Shown: positions 26,456 to 35,122 of the stretch, one piece after another | How the letters are laid out: each line of letters starts with the position of its first letter | Numbering within the stretch: the first letter of the stretch is position 1 | Source: Verrucomicrobiota bacterium | GTDB taxonomy: Bacteria; Verrucomicrobiota; Verrucomicrobiae; Limisphaerales; UBA11358 | Length of the DNA stretch: 64,000 nucleotides | Reading direction: 5' to 3' | Assembly: GCA_014860005.1 (NCBI GenBank) | Contig: JACZKP010000215.1 | Span: 66,202-130,201 of the forward strand | Translations under genes and position numbers: made by a program | Notes under the pieces: generated by a model | The model's database searches: none | Told to the model about the DNA's origin: nothing | Seen by the model: only the letters and a program-made list of their open reading frames with translations

Positions 26456-27046
26456 ATGTCTAACAAGAATCTCCTCCCAGCGACCGAGTCCAACAGTCCA
26501 CCCGTTCAATTGCAACTGAATCTGCCCCAACGCATTCTCGTGGTGGATCGGGACCCTTACGTGCGGCATCTCAGCGCCGACGTGCTGATTCGGCATGGCT
26601 ACGAGGTGAACGCCGTCGAAGCCGGTGCCGCTGGCTGGAAGGAGCTTCAGGCTTACAACTACCATTTGTTGATCACCGAGCACGACTTGCCCAAGCTGAC
26701 GGGCATTGCACTGGTCAGGAAACTGCGTGCCGCCCGCATGGGGCTTCCGGTCGTGATGGCCGCCGGAAGGCTGCCCACGCGCGCCCTGGCCCAAAACCCG
26801 TCGCTTCAGTTCTCGGCCATGCTTTTGAAACCCTTGCCTGTTGATGCCCTGTTGGACACGGTGCGAATCATCCTGTACGCGACCCGCGGTTCCGGGAAGC
26901 CGATCGTCGCGCCGCCCAACTCGCAAAACCAGTCATCAGCCGATGGTGGGCTTAAACTGACCACAACCACAGCCAGCACCCGACGAGTACTTCTGGAATG
27001 CAACGAAAGTCATGACGCTTACGCCCATTGGGGATTGAACGATTGA
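26456..27046 (+). CDS. Single-domain response regulator with Glu at the phospho-site
   Basis: A 196-residue protein with one receiver domain (about 25-145) and no output domain. The acidic pair is Asp31 and Asp33 and the Lys is in Leu-Leu-Lys-Pro-Leu, but the phospho-acceptor position reads Glu75 (Leu-Leu-Ile-Thr-Glu-His-Asp-Leu-Pro). Glu often mimics the phosphorylated state, or Asp77 may have taken over. The tail (145-196) is low-complexity. It has its own GGT-N4-ACC element upstream and follows the exopolysaccharide operon, so a role as an adaptor in its control is plausible. Confidence 0.75.
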   Translation: MSNKNLLPATESNSPPVQLQLNLPQRILVVDRDPYVRHLSADVLIRHGYEVNAVEAGAAGWKELQAYNYHLLITEHDLPKLTGIALVRKLRAARMGLPVVMAAGRLPTRALAQNPSLQFSAMLLKPLPVDALLDTVRIILYATRGSGKPIVAPPNSQNQSSADGGLKLTTTTASTRRVLLECNESHDAYAHWGLND

Positions 27047-27351
27047 ACGGGGCCGCCAATGATGCGAGCCGCCCTTGCATGACACCGTGATCAAAATGGT
27101 GGAGTGGCAGTTTCTCATGCGGTGCCGTTCAGCCTGCCGTCTGCATGGTCCAAAGATTCGTCGGACTCAGCCGGAACCACTCAGTCGAGAAACCGCCAAA
27201 GAAACGCAGAGGCGCAGAAGTCGCAGAGTGAAACCAGCCCAGACAACCCACAGTTCAGTGAGCGCCCACCCCGACCGAAAATCTCTGCGCCTCTTTGCGT
27301 TCTCTGCGTATCCGCGTTTGTTCCGTCCCAATTCAACTGAATAGTACCGAC
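27047..27351. other. Intergenic region with CGCAGAG-type repeat
   Basis: There is no credible gene. Bases 27201-27218 (GAAACGCAGAGGCGCAG) and 27283-27308 (CTCTGCGCCTCTTTGCG) form an inverted pair of the same family as 9040-9160. The region separates the response regulator from the converging GH9 gene. I see no strong terminator. Confidence 0.6.
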
Positions 27352-30276
27352 TCAGGGCGCCCGCACGGCGCGATAGTAACGCAGTGAAAAGGCGGCGGCC
27401 TGCGGATCGGCGATCGGCACCACGCCGCTGGCCGGCAAAGCGTTCGTGGAGATCGTCGCCCAGGCCGCCAGATTTGTGGACGCTTGGATGTAATATGTTG
27501 CCAGCGGCGCGCCACCCAACTGGAAGGAGAATCCCCCGCCCGCCAGCCTTCGCGGATCGCTCAATTGCGGTGGTGTATTGGTGATCACGGTCACCGAACT
27601 AACGGCGAACGCCCGGCGGCCATCTGGCCACTGCACTTCGGCCTCGACCCAGTGAGGACCGTCGTGAAGCACCGGCGTGAATGTGTAGCTCGTACCACCA
27701 AAAGCCGGTTCCTGATCGCGGGCTTCCCACACGATCCGCGCACCGCTCAAGTTTGTATCCGCCACCTGCAGGGTGACGGTGATGGGTTGACCCAGGATCA
27801 GGGGAGTTGTGGGCACGATGATGGTTGCGTTGGTCGAGCGCCAGGGTTGTTCAGCCACTAAGGTTTGCGCCGCCAGCCACGCGGCGGCGGCGAAGCTGCG
27901 CACCGTGTTGACGGTGGACGCTTCGGTGTACACGTTCCAAAAGTCCGACCAGCGGTCGTAAATCGGATATGGCTCTGTCTGAGAACCGTCGTGCGGATAG
28001 CAAAGCGCCGTGAGTTCGCCGCCGTAAACCCACGTCCAGGTGAATCCCTCCTGGAGGTTGCTGATGGGGACGCCGATCTTGGGCAACGTGCGCCGGTCGT
28101 TGGCCGAGTATTGATCCACAATTTCGCGCTGGCGTTTCCAGCCCAGGCCGGTCACGTAAGTCATGTTGACGGGATTGCAGCCGGCTTCGTAATTCAGGTT
28201 GCGCAGAATGGCGTCCAGATACACCGGATTCGGACTGAAATGTTGCGCCACCACCAGGTCAAAGGCCTGCTCGGTGGAGAAATACCAGCCCGCGGTGAGC
28301 ACACGCTTGGTGTAGTCCGGGAAGCTGCTGCCGTAAGCATTTTCCTGCGACCATCTGAGATTTTCGTTGCCCCAGTTGGTAATGGTGTTGATGCATTTGG
28401 CGAGATACGCAGGATCAAGCTGGCCGGCCTGCAATCGGCCACTCCCCACCGCGGCGGAGTAACTACGAATCGCATTCCCATAACACGCATACATCTGCCA
28501 CCAACCCCAGCGGGCGGTCGCCGGATCGGTCGGATCGGGAAACAATGATTGGAGCAGGGTGTGATACTGCGGATCGCCCGTGGCCAGAAACAACTCACAG
28601 GCGGCCCACGCCAGGTCGTCCTGGTCCGTGAAAGCGTCGTCAAAGTGCATGAGCTTTTGATACGCGCCGCCCTGGCCATGAGTGGCAATCGCATTGGTCA
28701 GGAACTTCCAGCCGAGTTGCGCCCGGTCCCAGTAATTACTCGCCACCTGCGGATACGCCTGTTGGAACCGCGGTGACGACGCGCATTGCGCCAATGCCGC
28801 GACGGCGGCCGCCGTGGTTGCGGTATTCTTCGGCCACACGACTTGTTGGTCGCCGTCTTCAGGCAGCACGTCGTACTCGTATTCCCGGTCGCGGGGATGA
28901 ACCATGTAATAAAACCCGCCATCGGCATCCTGCATCTTTAGTAAACTATCCGCTTCCCACTTGGCTTCCTGCAAAACATCGCTGATACCGTCGCCGCTTT
29001 CCGGGAGGCCGAGATTATCCAGCGCCGTCCCGTTTTGTGGGAGCAGCGAATCCACGGTGAACATCAGCAGATGAATCGTTTGCGCCATGTTCCAGGCGAC
29101 CTTGCTGTAATTGGCGGCCTCGAAATGACCGCCGGCCACATCCACCGGTCCTTGATTCACGAACGGACACAGTTGGGCCGCCGGACTGGTGAGCGCCGGC
29201 GCGGTTTGCGGCGGATTATCAGAATTGACCCTGCTGGCGTATTTCGCCGCCGTGTTCCAGGTGAAGGCAAACGGCCCGGCCGCATTCGTGGGAACGAGTG
29301 CCGGCGCGGTGTGGTCGGCAGCATGCGTGAAGCGCGTGAAAGGCATGTCAACGTTGAAGCCGCTGCGCTGATGGAACAGTCCCAGCGCGTAGGTGCGCGC
29401 GAAATTCATCCCGATACCCTCGTCAATATGGAACGGCAGCGATGCGCCCAAGCCTGGCACGAGAACGCGATATTGGCCCGGCGTTGTGAAGCTGCTGAAG
29501 TCCGCTTCATAAACATTTTGATACGGCGTCGGCGTGTAAACGAAGCCCACGTCCGGGCGCAGCGTGAGCGTGCCTTGATAAACCGTCGCCCCGCTCTGCG
29601 CGTTTACGACCAAAAAACTATTCGTGGGAATCGCCATTTCGCCCAGGCTTCCGAGGTAATAACCGACGTTGGCAATTTTCGGGTAAGCCGGCAGATAGCC
29701 TTCCTGGTTGACGTGAATCGCCGGGTTGTAACGCAGCGGGTCCGTCACCGCCTCAAATTTCATGTTCGCCGGCCAGAGCGTTCCATCATTGATCACCTGA
29801 ACCGACTGGCTGACGGATATGGCATTACTCAATTGGAGATAAAGCTTGTTTTCAATTCGTAAATCCCACCCGGCCAACGGCGCATAGAGCGGACGGCGTT
29901 TGAATCCAACGCCAGCCACGTTATTCGTTTGGCCATTGACGATCACTTTGATGCGCGTCAGGTCCGGCGAAACAAAAACTCCCTGGTCGTTCACCCAATC
30001 CCAACTGTCCACGCGCGCCGGGGCGGGCTGCTTGGCGTTGACCCGGACCAATTCCAGCAGGTTTGGCGAAAGAATATGCAGCGAGTGATCGCCCGGTTTT
30101 GGCATCTGAAGATCAACCGATATCGCATCCGCGGCCGCGGCCCGTTGCAGGCAAAACACCGCCAGCAGACCAGGCATTAGACGAAGCCAGCGTTTCCCTG
30201 GCTGGGAGCAGACCTTTGGCCGCGGATTGAAAAACTGCGTGCTTGGGAAACGGAAAGAGTCCAGTTTCAAGTTCAT
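27352..30276 (-). CDS. Secreted GH9 glucanase, paralog 3
   Basis: A 974-residue protein. The signal peptide has a long N-region and a hydrophobic core near 30-46 (Ala-Val-Phe-Cys-Leu-Gln). An Ig-like domain with His-Val-Asn-Gln-Glu-Gly-Tyr precedes a GH9 barrel where the catalytic block reads Gly-His-Phe-Glu-Ala-Ala-Asn-Tyr instead of His-His-Asp-Ala-Gly-Asp-Tyr, so both nucleophile-region aspartates are changed. The conserved block Thr-Gly-Leu-Gly-Trp-Lys-Arg-Gln-Arg and Tyr-Gly-Gly-Glu-Leu remain. An Ig-like unit and the C-terminal module ending Tyr-Tyr-Arg-Ala-Val-Arg-Ala-Pro follow. It is probably catalytically altered or a binding protein. A single operator element lies 71 bases upstream. 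Confidence 0.85.
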   Translation of the reverse strand: MNLKLDSFRFPSTQFFNPRPKVCSQPGKRWLRLMPGLLAVFCLQRAAAADAISVDLQMPKPGDHSLHILSPNLLELVRVNAKQPAPARVDSWDWVNDQGVFVSPDLTRIKVIVNGQTNNVAGVGFKRRPLYAPLAGWDLRIENKLYLQLSNAISVSQSVQVINDGTLWPANMKFEAVTDPLRYNPAIHVNQEGYLPAYPKIANVGYYLGSLGEMAIPTNSFLVVNAQSGATVYQGTLTLRPDVGFVYTPTPYQNVYEADFSSFTTPGQYRVLVPGLGASLPFHIDEGIGMNFARTYALGLFHQRSGFNVDMPFTRFTHAADHTAPALVPTNAAGPFAFTWNTAAKYASRVNSDNPPQTAPALTSPAAQLCPFVNQGPVDVAGGHFEAANYSKVAWNMAQTIHLLMFTVDSLLPQNGTALDNLGLPESGDGISDVLQEAKWEADSLLKMQDADGGFYYMVHPRDREYEYDVLPEDGDQQVVWPKNTATTAAAVAALAQCASSPRFQQAYPQVASNYWDRAQLGWKFLTNAIATHGQGGAYQKLMHFDDAFTDQDDLAWAACELFLATGDPQYHTLLQSLFPDPTDPATARWGWWQMYACYGNAIRSYSAAVGSGRLQAGQLDPAYLAKCINTITNWGNENLRWSQENAYGSSFPDYTKRVLTAGWYFSTEQAFDLVVAQHFSPNPVYLDAILRNLNYEAGCNPVNMTYVTGLGWKRQREIVDQYSANDRRTLPKIGVPISNLQEGFTWTWVYGGELTALCYPHDGSQTEPYPIYDRWSDFWNVYTEASTVNTVRSFAAAAWLAAQTLVAEQPWRSTNATIIVPTTPLILGQPITVTLQVADTNLSGARIVWEARDQEPAFGGTSYTFTPVLHDGPHWVEAEVQWPDGRRAFAVSSVTVITNTPPQLSDPRRLAGGGFSFQLGGAPLATYYIQASTNLAAWATISTNALPASGVVPIADPQAAAFSLRYYRAVRAP

Positions 30277-30336
30277 TCAACTATTTGTAATGCCCCGGGA
30301 AAAAACCCCCAATAAGCAGTGTGCCCCAGTCTGGGT

Positions 30337-30348
30337 GGGTAAAGACCC
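30337..30348 (-). promoter_or_regulatory. Exopolysaccharide-type operator, site E
   Basis: On the minus strand it reads GGGTCTTTACCC then ACCC; the GGTCTT core begins 71 bases before the ATG of the GH9 gene at 30276. The upstream partner element expected 22 bases away is missing; the TIR of a MITE-like repeat sits there instead. Confidence 0.55.
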
Positions 30349-30476
30349 TATATGTCCGCGCCAAATATTTTCGACATGCTGCTTTTTCGCCATGGTCACA
30401 GAATAGGTTGCAAAATTGGCTTATTTCCCGTGGATTTCAGCAAGCAATGTCGAAGAACTTATGCGCGGACATATAG
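30348..30476. repeat. MITE-like element with 34-36 bp imperfect inverted ends
   Basis: The left arm (30348-30383) begins CTATATGTCCGCGC and continues to TTCGACATGCT. The right arm (30441-30476), read in reverse complement, begins CTATATGTCCGCGC and continues to TTCGACATTGCT. The 57 bases between hold no gene. Confidence 0.6.
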
Positions 30477-30571
30477 CTCACGGGCTTTCGGTGTGAAGCG
30501 TGGCTAAATCTGCCGTTCGCTGCCCAAGAGCATGCATTTGGCTAAACTGGACTAACGGAATGGAGAAACGG

Positions 30572-30671
30572 TATCCCGAAGGGATTCTGATCTTTCAGCC
30601 CAGGGTTGCGAGGAACGAGCTACCCTGGGAAAGCTCCACAAAACAAACGCAACCCTGAAAGGGTTGAATCA
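30572..30671 (+). repeat. Large inverted repeat, left arm
   Basis: About 100 bases containing CAGCCCAGGGTTGCGAGGA, GAGCTACCCTGGG and CAACCCTGAAAGGGTTGAAT. The inverted copy is at 30826-30927, and about 155 bases lie between. Such repeats are common between Verrucomicrobiota genes. Confidence 0.75.
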
Positions 30672-30825
30672 ACGTCCCTCCTCGTCCATCGGCTTCTCGC
30701 AAATCACGTCGGTGCGAGGTTACATCGTGGGACAAGAGCAACATCATCGGAAGATTTCGTTTCACCATGAGTTTCGGCTTTTGCTCCAATGCTACGAAAT
30801 TGAATTCGACGAACGGTATGTGTGG

Positions 30826-30927
30826 GATTGATTCAACCCTTTCAGGGTTGATGGAATTTGCGATTTGTTGACCCAGGGTAGCTCGTTCCTCGCAACCCTG
30901 GGCTGATTGATTTCATCCCGTTGGGAT
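30826..30927 (-). repeat. Large inverted repeat, right arm
   Basis: Inverted copy of 30572-30671 (ATTCAACCCTTTCAGGGTTG, then CCCAGGGTAGCTC, CAACCCTGGGCTG and CCCGTTGGGAT). It overlaps the 3' end of the deacetylase-like gene and supplies its last 28 or so codons. Confidence 0.75.
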
Positions 30928-31741
30928 GAGCCAGCGCAGCGTGTCCACGTGCCAGATCCTCGAACGAAATCACCCGAACGTTTGGATTGCTGGCGAGCCA
31001 TTCGGCGGTCGCGTGCAGGATACCGATCATGGCGGCGTCCGGTTTGTCGTCTCTGAAGTATTCCCACCAATGGGTGACGAGCACCGTGAGTTCCTGGCTC
31101 TCGACCTGTTTCTTGACGGATTCCAGCATCGTTGGGTAAGGGCGTTGATACGACAGCAGGCAGCCCGGATGCGTCAGCAGGGTTGTTTGACCAACTTTCC
31201 AATGCGGTCGCTTGCGCATCTTCTTCAACGCGTATTGCGGCCACCAGGCGAAGGGCAACCGACGCAGTTCAAACCATCCGGCCGAAATGACGCGAAACCT
31301 TTTGGCGACTTCGCTCAAACTGACCCGGGAGAACCGGTCATACGGAGCAACAAACGTCTGGGGCGCGCGAAAGCCCGCCGCGGCCAGCGCAGCAGCGCCT
31401 GCATCAAGGCGATTTGCGATATCGGTACGTTGATCAGAACCGAACTCGAACAGCGAATGATCGTAGCCGTGTTGCAGCACGCGGAATCCGGGATTCTCAC
31501 GCAGATAACGGACCAGTTTGGCATTGCTCGCGATTGGAAGCTCAGGCGGCGTGCCGGCGCGTTTCGCGAATAGAAATTTTTCCAGCGCGCCCTCGGGGCT
31601 GATGGTATCGGTGCGCACGTTCGGAATCACCGCGAGGTTCACCGGCAGGTCGCGGTCGAGAAACGGACGATAGAGCTGCTCCAGGCACTCGACCGGCGTC
31701 AGGGCATTCGTGTCGTCGTCACGTAGAATGACGTAATGCAT
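30842..31741 (-). CDS. Polysaccharide deacetylase-like protein
   Basis: A 299-residue protein beginning at the ATG before Tyr-Val-Ile-Leu-Arg-Asp-Asp-Asp, the first NodB-like metal Asp. Leu-Pro-Val-Asn-Leu-Ala-Val-Ile-Pro and Gln-His-Gly-Tyr-Asp-His (a His-x3-His metal site) follow, and Thr-His-Pro-Gly lies late. This is the polysaccharide deacetylase (CE4/DUF2334-like) barrel, which removes acetyl or related groups from glycans. There is no signal peptide. It overlaps the GT4 gene by 23 bases and is the last gene of the minus-strand operon. Its final residues, from about His-Pro-Asn-Gly-Met on, are translated repeat sequence. Confidence 0.75.
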   Translation of the reverse strand: MHYVILRDDDTNALTPVECLEQLYRPFLDRDLPVNLAVIPNVRTDTISPEGALEKFLFAKRAGTPPELPIASNAKLVRYLRENPGFRVLQHGYDHSLFEFGSDQRTDIANRLDAGAAALAAAGFRAPQTFVAPYDRFSRVSLSEVAKRFRVISAGWFELRRLPFAWWPQYALKKMRKRPHWKVGQTTLLTHPGCLLSYQRPYPTMLESVKKQVESQELTVLVTHWWEYFRDDKPDAAMIGILHATAEWLASNPNVRVISFEDLARGHAALAHPNGMKSISPGLRGTSYPGSTNRKFHQP

Positions 31742-32984
31742 GTTTTGCCTCGATGAGTTCCTCGTAGAGTTGTTTGACCCGGCGCGCGACGGACCTGACA
31801 TCGTATTCGCCAGTCGCGAGTTGCCGTCCTGATTCCACCAGTCGCGCACGCAAGCCGGGATTCAGCAAGGTCTGGCTGACCGCTTGATGAAAGGCGCGCG
31901 GCTCGGTCAGATCAAAAATCCAGCCGTTTTCACCGTCGCGGACCAAAGCCGAGGCGCCCGAGGTCCGGCTGGAAATGACGGTGGTCCCTGCGGCCCACGC
32001 TTCGAGCAACACCAGACCGAACGTTTCGGAGATGGATGGCAATAACACGGCGCGGGATTCCTGAATCAAACCGATCAACCGCGGATCGCCCTGCGGCAAA
32101 CCGCCCGTGATCAGAACGCGGTCACTGATGCCGAGCTCACGGATCTGACGTTCGAGGCTTTGGCCGTAGGCTTCATTGGTGCAGGCGCCGGCGAGCACGA
32201 GCAGTGCTTGGGGATGATTCCTAAAAATCTGCGGAGCTTGCTCGATCAGCCAGGCCTGGTTCTTTACCGGGTCAAGACGCCCCACGGATAGCAAGACGTC
32301 GCGGTCACGAATTTGCGGATAAGCTTCCCGCGCGGCGGCGCGTTGATCCTGTTGATACATCTCCACAGGAATGCCGTGGGGCTGAATTTCGATCCGTTTG
32401 CCGGGATGCTTCTTCCGCAGGAGTTCGGCTTCGGTGAGATTGCACGTCAGCACCGCGTCCGCGTGTTGGATGAGCCGGCGCGATTGGAGCAACAGTCCAA
32501 AGAGTTTCCCCCACTCGAAACCGCTGTGCGCGGTCTCGTCGAACGTGGTTTTCAAAGCCGGAGAGACATCCAACAATCCACCGTGAATCGAAACGACAAA
32601 CGGCAATCGCCGGCCGCGAGCCACGGCGGACGCGATGCCACCCAACCGGCCCAGCGTGTGCGTGTGGACGAGCGCAACGTCCGGTTCGCGCCACATCGCG
32701 GGAAGCAAATCGAAGGACATCAGATTGCCACCCACGGAAATGCACTGGCGCCGTTCCTGCCGGGAAATTCCCCAGGTCGGCACGCAGATTTTGAAGCGCT
32801 TGATGTCGCCGTTGTTTCCATCGTGTGATTCAGACGGTGCATGACCGTTGCCATTGACCTGCGGGCAATACATCACGGGTGTAACGCCTTGCTGGCGCAG
32901 ACCCTCGAAAAGCCGTTGCACGGCGGTTTCCGTTCCGCCCCATTCGGCGGGATCATATTTTCGCAGTAGATGAATCACGCGCAT
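31719..32984 (-). CDS. GT4-family glycosyltransferase
   Basis: A 421-residue GT-B enzyme. ATG 32984 was chosen since it gives the normal start Arg-Val-Ile-His-Leu-Leu-Arg-Lys-Tyr with the acceptor loop Glu-Trp-Gly-Gly-Thr-Glu-Thr. The donor domain has Val-Gly-Arg-Leu-Asp-Pro-Val-Lys-Asn and the E-x7-E region Ser-Glu-Thr-Phe-Gly-Leu-Val-Leu-Leu-Glu-Ala-Trp. It lies two bases after the polymerase stop and overlaps the deacetylase gene. It probably adds one sugar of the repeat unit. Confidence 0.88.
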   Translation of the reverse strand: MRVIHLLRKYDPAEWGGTETAVQRLFEGLRQQGVTPVMYCPQVNGNGHAPSESHDGNNGDIKRFKICVPTWGISRQERRQCISVGGNLMSFDLLPAMWREPDVALVHTHTLGRLGGIASAVARGRRLPFVVSIHGGLLDVSPALKTTFDETAHSGFEWGKLFGLLLQSRRLIQHADAVLTCNLTEAELLRKKHPGKRIEIQPHGIPVEMYQQDQRAAAREAYPQIRDRDVLLSVGRLDPVKNQAWLIEQAPQIFRNHPQALLVLAGACTNEAYGQSLERQIRELGISDRVLITGGLPQGDPRLIGLIQESRAVLLPSISETFGLVLLEAWAAGTTVISSRTSGASALVRDGENGWIFDLTEPRAFHQAVSQTLLNPGLRARLVESGRQLATGEYDVRSVARRVKQLYEELIEAKHALRHST

Positions 32985-32986
32985 GG

Positions 32987-34435
32987 CTAGGCTTTCGTGG
33001 GAACGGCTTCGGGAAATTCGTATTCCGGTGCTTCCCGGACGATGAGCGCCTCGACCGCTCGCTTGCGCGCGTGGCGTTTGGCGTAACAGAGGCTGGCCAG
33101 CGTTCCGACCAGGACATTGAACGTCAGAAAAATGTGGGGTTGCCGGAAAGTCCACTCGGTGATGCTGTGCAAAAAGATTCCGCATACGCCGAAGAAAAGC
33201 CCGACGCCCAGCCGGTGCATCGCTTCCGGTTTGCGCCGGAAGAGAAAGCGCAAACCCATCAGGAACCAATGCCCCCAGAGCAGCGTGAACAGAATCAAGC
33301 CCGGCACGCCCAGTTCGCCGACAGTCAGCGCCGCAAGATTGTGGGCGGGCGCGGCCCAGACCATGTTTGCGATGGTTTCGTCCTCCGGTGTGTTGATGTG
33401 AAAATCCCCATAATCGTCGTAGGGCCGGCCCACCATTGCGCCATATTGTTTACTGACCCAGAAGGACCAGTTGTTCAGCCCGACGCCGAAGAACTTGTCT
33501 TCCACGATCACGTTCGCCACGCGCAAGTAATAGCCGCGTCCCTCCTGTTCCTCGTCGAGGTATTCGTCCGCAAACGAGGCTTCGGCGTAACGCGCCTTCA
33601 GGCTGTCCCAATTCTTGTACAACATTCCGGCGAACGCCAGCCCGACAAGCGCGGTGGCAAAAATCTTTTGGGGCGTGAGTCGCAAGTTCACGCAGAACGC
33701 CGTCGCCCCCAGCATGACCAGCGCGAAAATGGGAATGCCGGCGCGCGAAATCGTCAGCACGCTGCACAACGCCGCCGCGCCGATGGCGACAATCGAAAAC
33801 ATCCGGAGCAGTTTGGGCAGTGATGAAGTGGCGGCCGCAACGAATACGGGGGCCACCAGGCAGATATACATGGAAAGACTGTTCTCGTGCTCCAGCGTGC
33901 CCGGCACGCGATAAATCCCGCCGATCAACTTCTGTTTGAGTCCCCACGCGCCCTCCAGGCAGACGGCGCAGCCCAACGCGAACACGAGAATTCCAAGCTC
34001 CCGCTGGCTGCGAACATAAAATGCCGCCGCCAGAAAGAAGAAGAATCCGCGGACCATTTTGGAAAGCTCGAACACCCCGTACATTTTTGGGTCCGAGAAC
34101 ATCACCGAAAAGCACGCGTAGAAAAAGAACACGAGCATCAATCCAAAACTGGCCGGCCAGTAGAAACGCGAGTTTCCCGGACGGGGAAGGAGAAACGAAC
34201 TCACGAAGACGCTGATCGCGAGGATGTCCACGAGGGAGAACTCGATTCCGCGCGAGGTGCCGCGATACCAGTACTGGCTGAGAAAATTCACGTCAATCCG
34301 GTCCGTGATCACGGTCCCCGTGACCATCAAGAAGAACGCCACGTCGCGCGCGCGTTTCGAAAAGGTCGCAATCAGGACTCCCGTGGGAATGGCAACCAGC
34401 AGCAGCGCCAGTGCAATGAGGTCCTTGGTTTCCAT
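32987..34435 (-). CDS. O-antigen ligase/polymerase family protein (Wzy-like)
   Basis: A 482-residue polytopic membrane protein with about 10-12 hydrophobic helices spread over the chain and a long periplasmic loop near 275-365 (Gly-Val-Gly-Leu-Asn-Asn-Trp-Ser, then Ala-Pro-Ala-His-Asn), the usual position of the catalytic loop in the O-antigen ligase family. It likely polymerises lipid-linked repeat units in the periplasm. It is third in the minus-strand operon (36279 to 30842), after a GT2 and a methyltransferase. Ligase and polymerase functions cannot be told apart by sequence. Confidence 0.85.
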   Translation of the reverse strand: METKDLIALALLLVAIPTGVLIATFSKRARDVAFFLMVTGTVITDRIDVNFLSQYWYRGTSRGIEFSLVDILAISVFVSSFLLPRPGNSRFYWPASFGLMLVFFFYACFSVMFSDPKMYGVFELSKMVRGFFFFLAAAFYVRSQRELGILVFALGCAVCLEGAWGLKQKLIGGIYRVPGTLEHENSLSMYICLVAPVFVAAATSSLPKLLRMFSIVAIGAAALCSVLTISRAGIPIFALVMLGATAFCVNLRLTPQKIFATALVGLAFAGMLYKNWDSLKARYAEASFADEYLDEEQEGRGYYLRVANVIVEDKFFGVGLNNWSFWVSKQYGAMVGRPYDDYGDFHINTPEDETIANMVWAAPAHNLAALTVGELGVPGLILFTLLWGHWFLMGLRFLFRRKPEAMHRLGVGLFFGVCGIFLHSITEWTFRQPHIFLTFNVLVGTLASLCYAKRHARKRAVEALIVREAPEYEFPEAVPTKA

Positions 34436-34462
34436 CGTTGCGCCGGCCTCCCCCTTGGCGAA

Positions 34463-35122
34463 TCAGCGCTTCCGCGCCGTGAGTAGGATGTTGGTGGCGA
34501 CGAACAAATCACGCAGCGGTTTGTTCATGCCGCACGTGGTTGTCTTGATCTCAACGAACCCCGCGGATTCGGCGAGTTGCGACAGGGTCTTGCGCGTGAA
34601 GAAACGAATGTGCGGATTGCCCGGCGCAAAATGCTCATCCCATCGGAACAGCGCGATCAGCACGTCTTTGAACACGCCATGATAAGGCACCGTTACGAGC
34701 AGCCGTCCGCCGGGCGCGAGCACTCGCTGCATTTCGCGCACCGCGAAGCCGGGATCGAACAGATGCTCGAGCACTTCGGAACACCAGATCGCGTCGAAGG
34801 CCGAGTTCGCAAACGGAAACGGCTGGGCGACGTCGTGTTGCAGAAACTTGATTTCCGGATGAGCGCGGGCGTTCCGTTCGATCTGCGACGCTGAAATGTC
34901 CACCGCCGTCACGCGCGAGGAATGTTCGGCCAGATTCCGGGTGAAGGAGCCATCGCCGCAGCCCACTTCGAGAATGGCCGCGTCGCTTGCAATATCCCGC
35001 AGTTGGGAGCGCATCCAATTCCGCAAATTCGTGGCGTAGCCCTGATTGTCGCCGGAATACTGGTCGTGCCCGGTCGTCCAATACTTCTCGTAGTAATCTT
35101 TTTGCTGTTGAATGGCGTTCAT
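34463..35122 (-). CDS. Class I SAM-dependent methyltransferase
   Basis: A 219-residue protein starting at ATG 35122. The SAM loop is Leu-Glu-Val-Gly-Cys-Gly-Asp-Gly-Ser, with Val-Asp-Ile-Ser downstream and the late strand Ser-Glu-Val-Leu-Glu-His-Leu typical of the Methyltransf_11 group, then Leu-Ala-Pro-Gly-Gly-Arg. It overlaps the GT2 gene upstream by ATGA. It probably acts on a sugar or lipid in the polysaccharide pathway; the target is unknown. Confidence 0.85.
   Translation of the reverse strand: MNAIQQQKDYYEKYWTTGHDQYSGDNQGYATNLRNWMRSQLRDIASDAAILEVGCGDGSFTRNLAEHSSRVTAVDISASQIERNARAHPEIKFLQHDVAQPFPFANSAFDAIWCSEVLEHLFDPGFAVREMQRVLAPGGRLLVTVPYHGVFKDVLIALFRWDEHFAPGNPHIRFFTRKTLSQLAESAGFVEIKTTTCGMNKPLRDLFVATNILLTARKR

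Larger units (their letters stand above)
30277..30841. other. Repeat-rich intergenic region
   Basis: There is no gene. It holds operator site E (30337-30348), a MITE-like inverted repeat (30348-30476) and the left arm of a large inverted repeat (30572-30671). The rest shows nothing recognisable. Confidence 0.65.
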
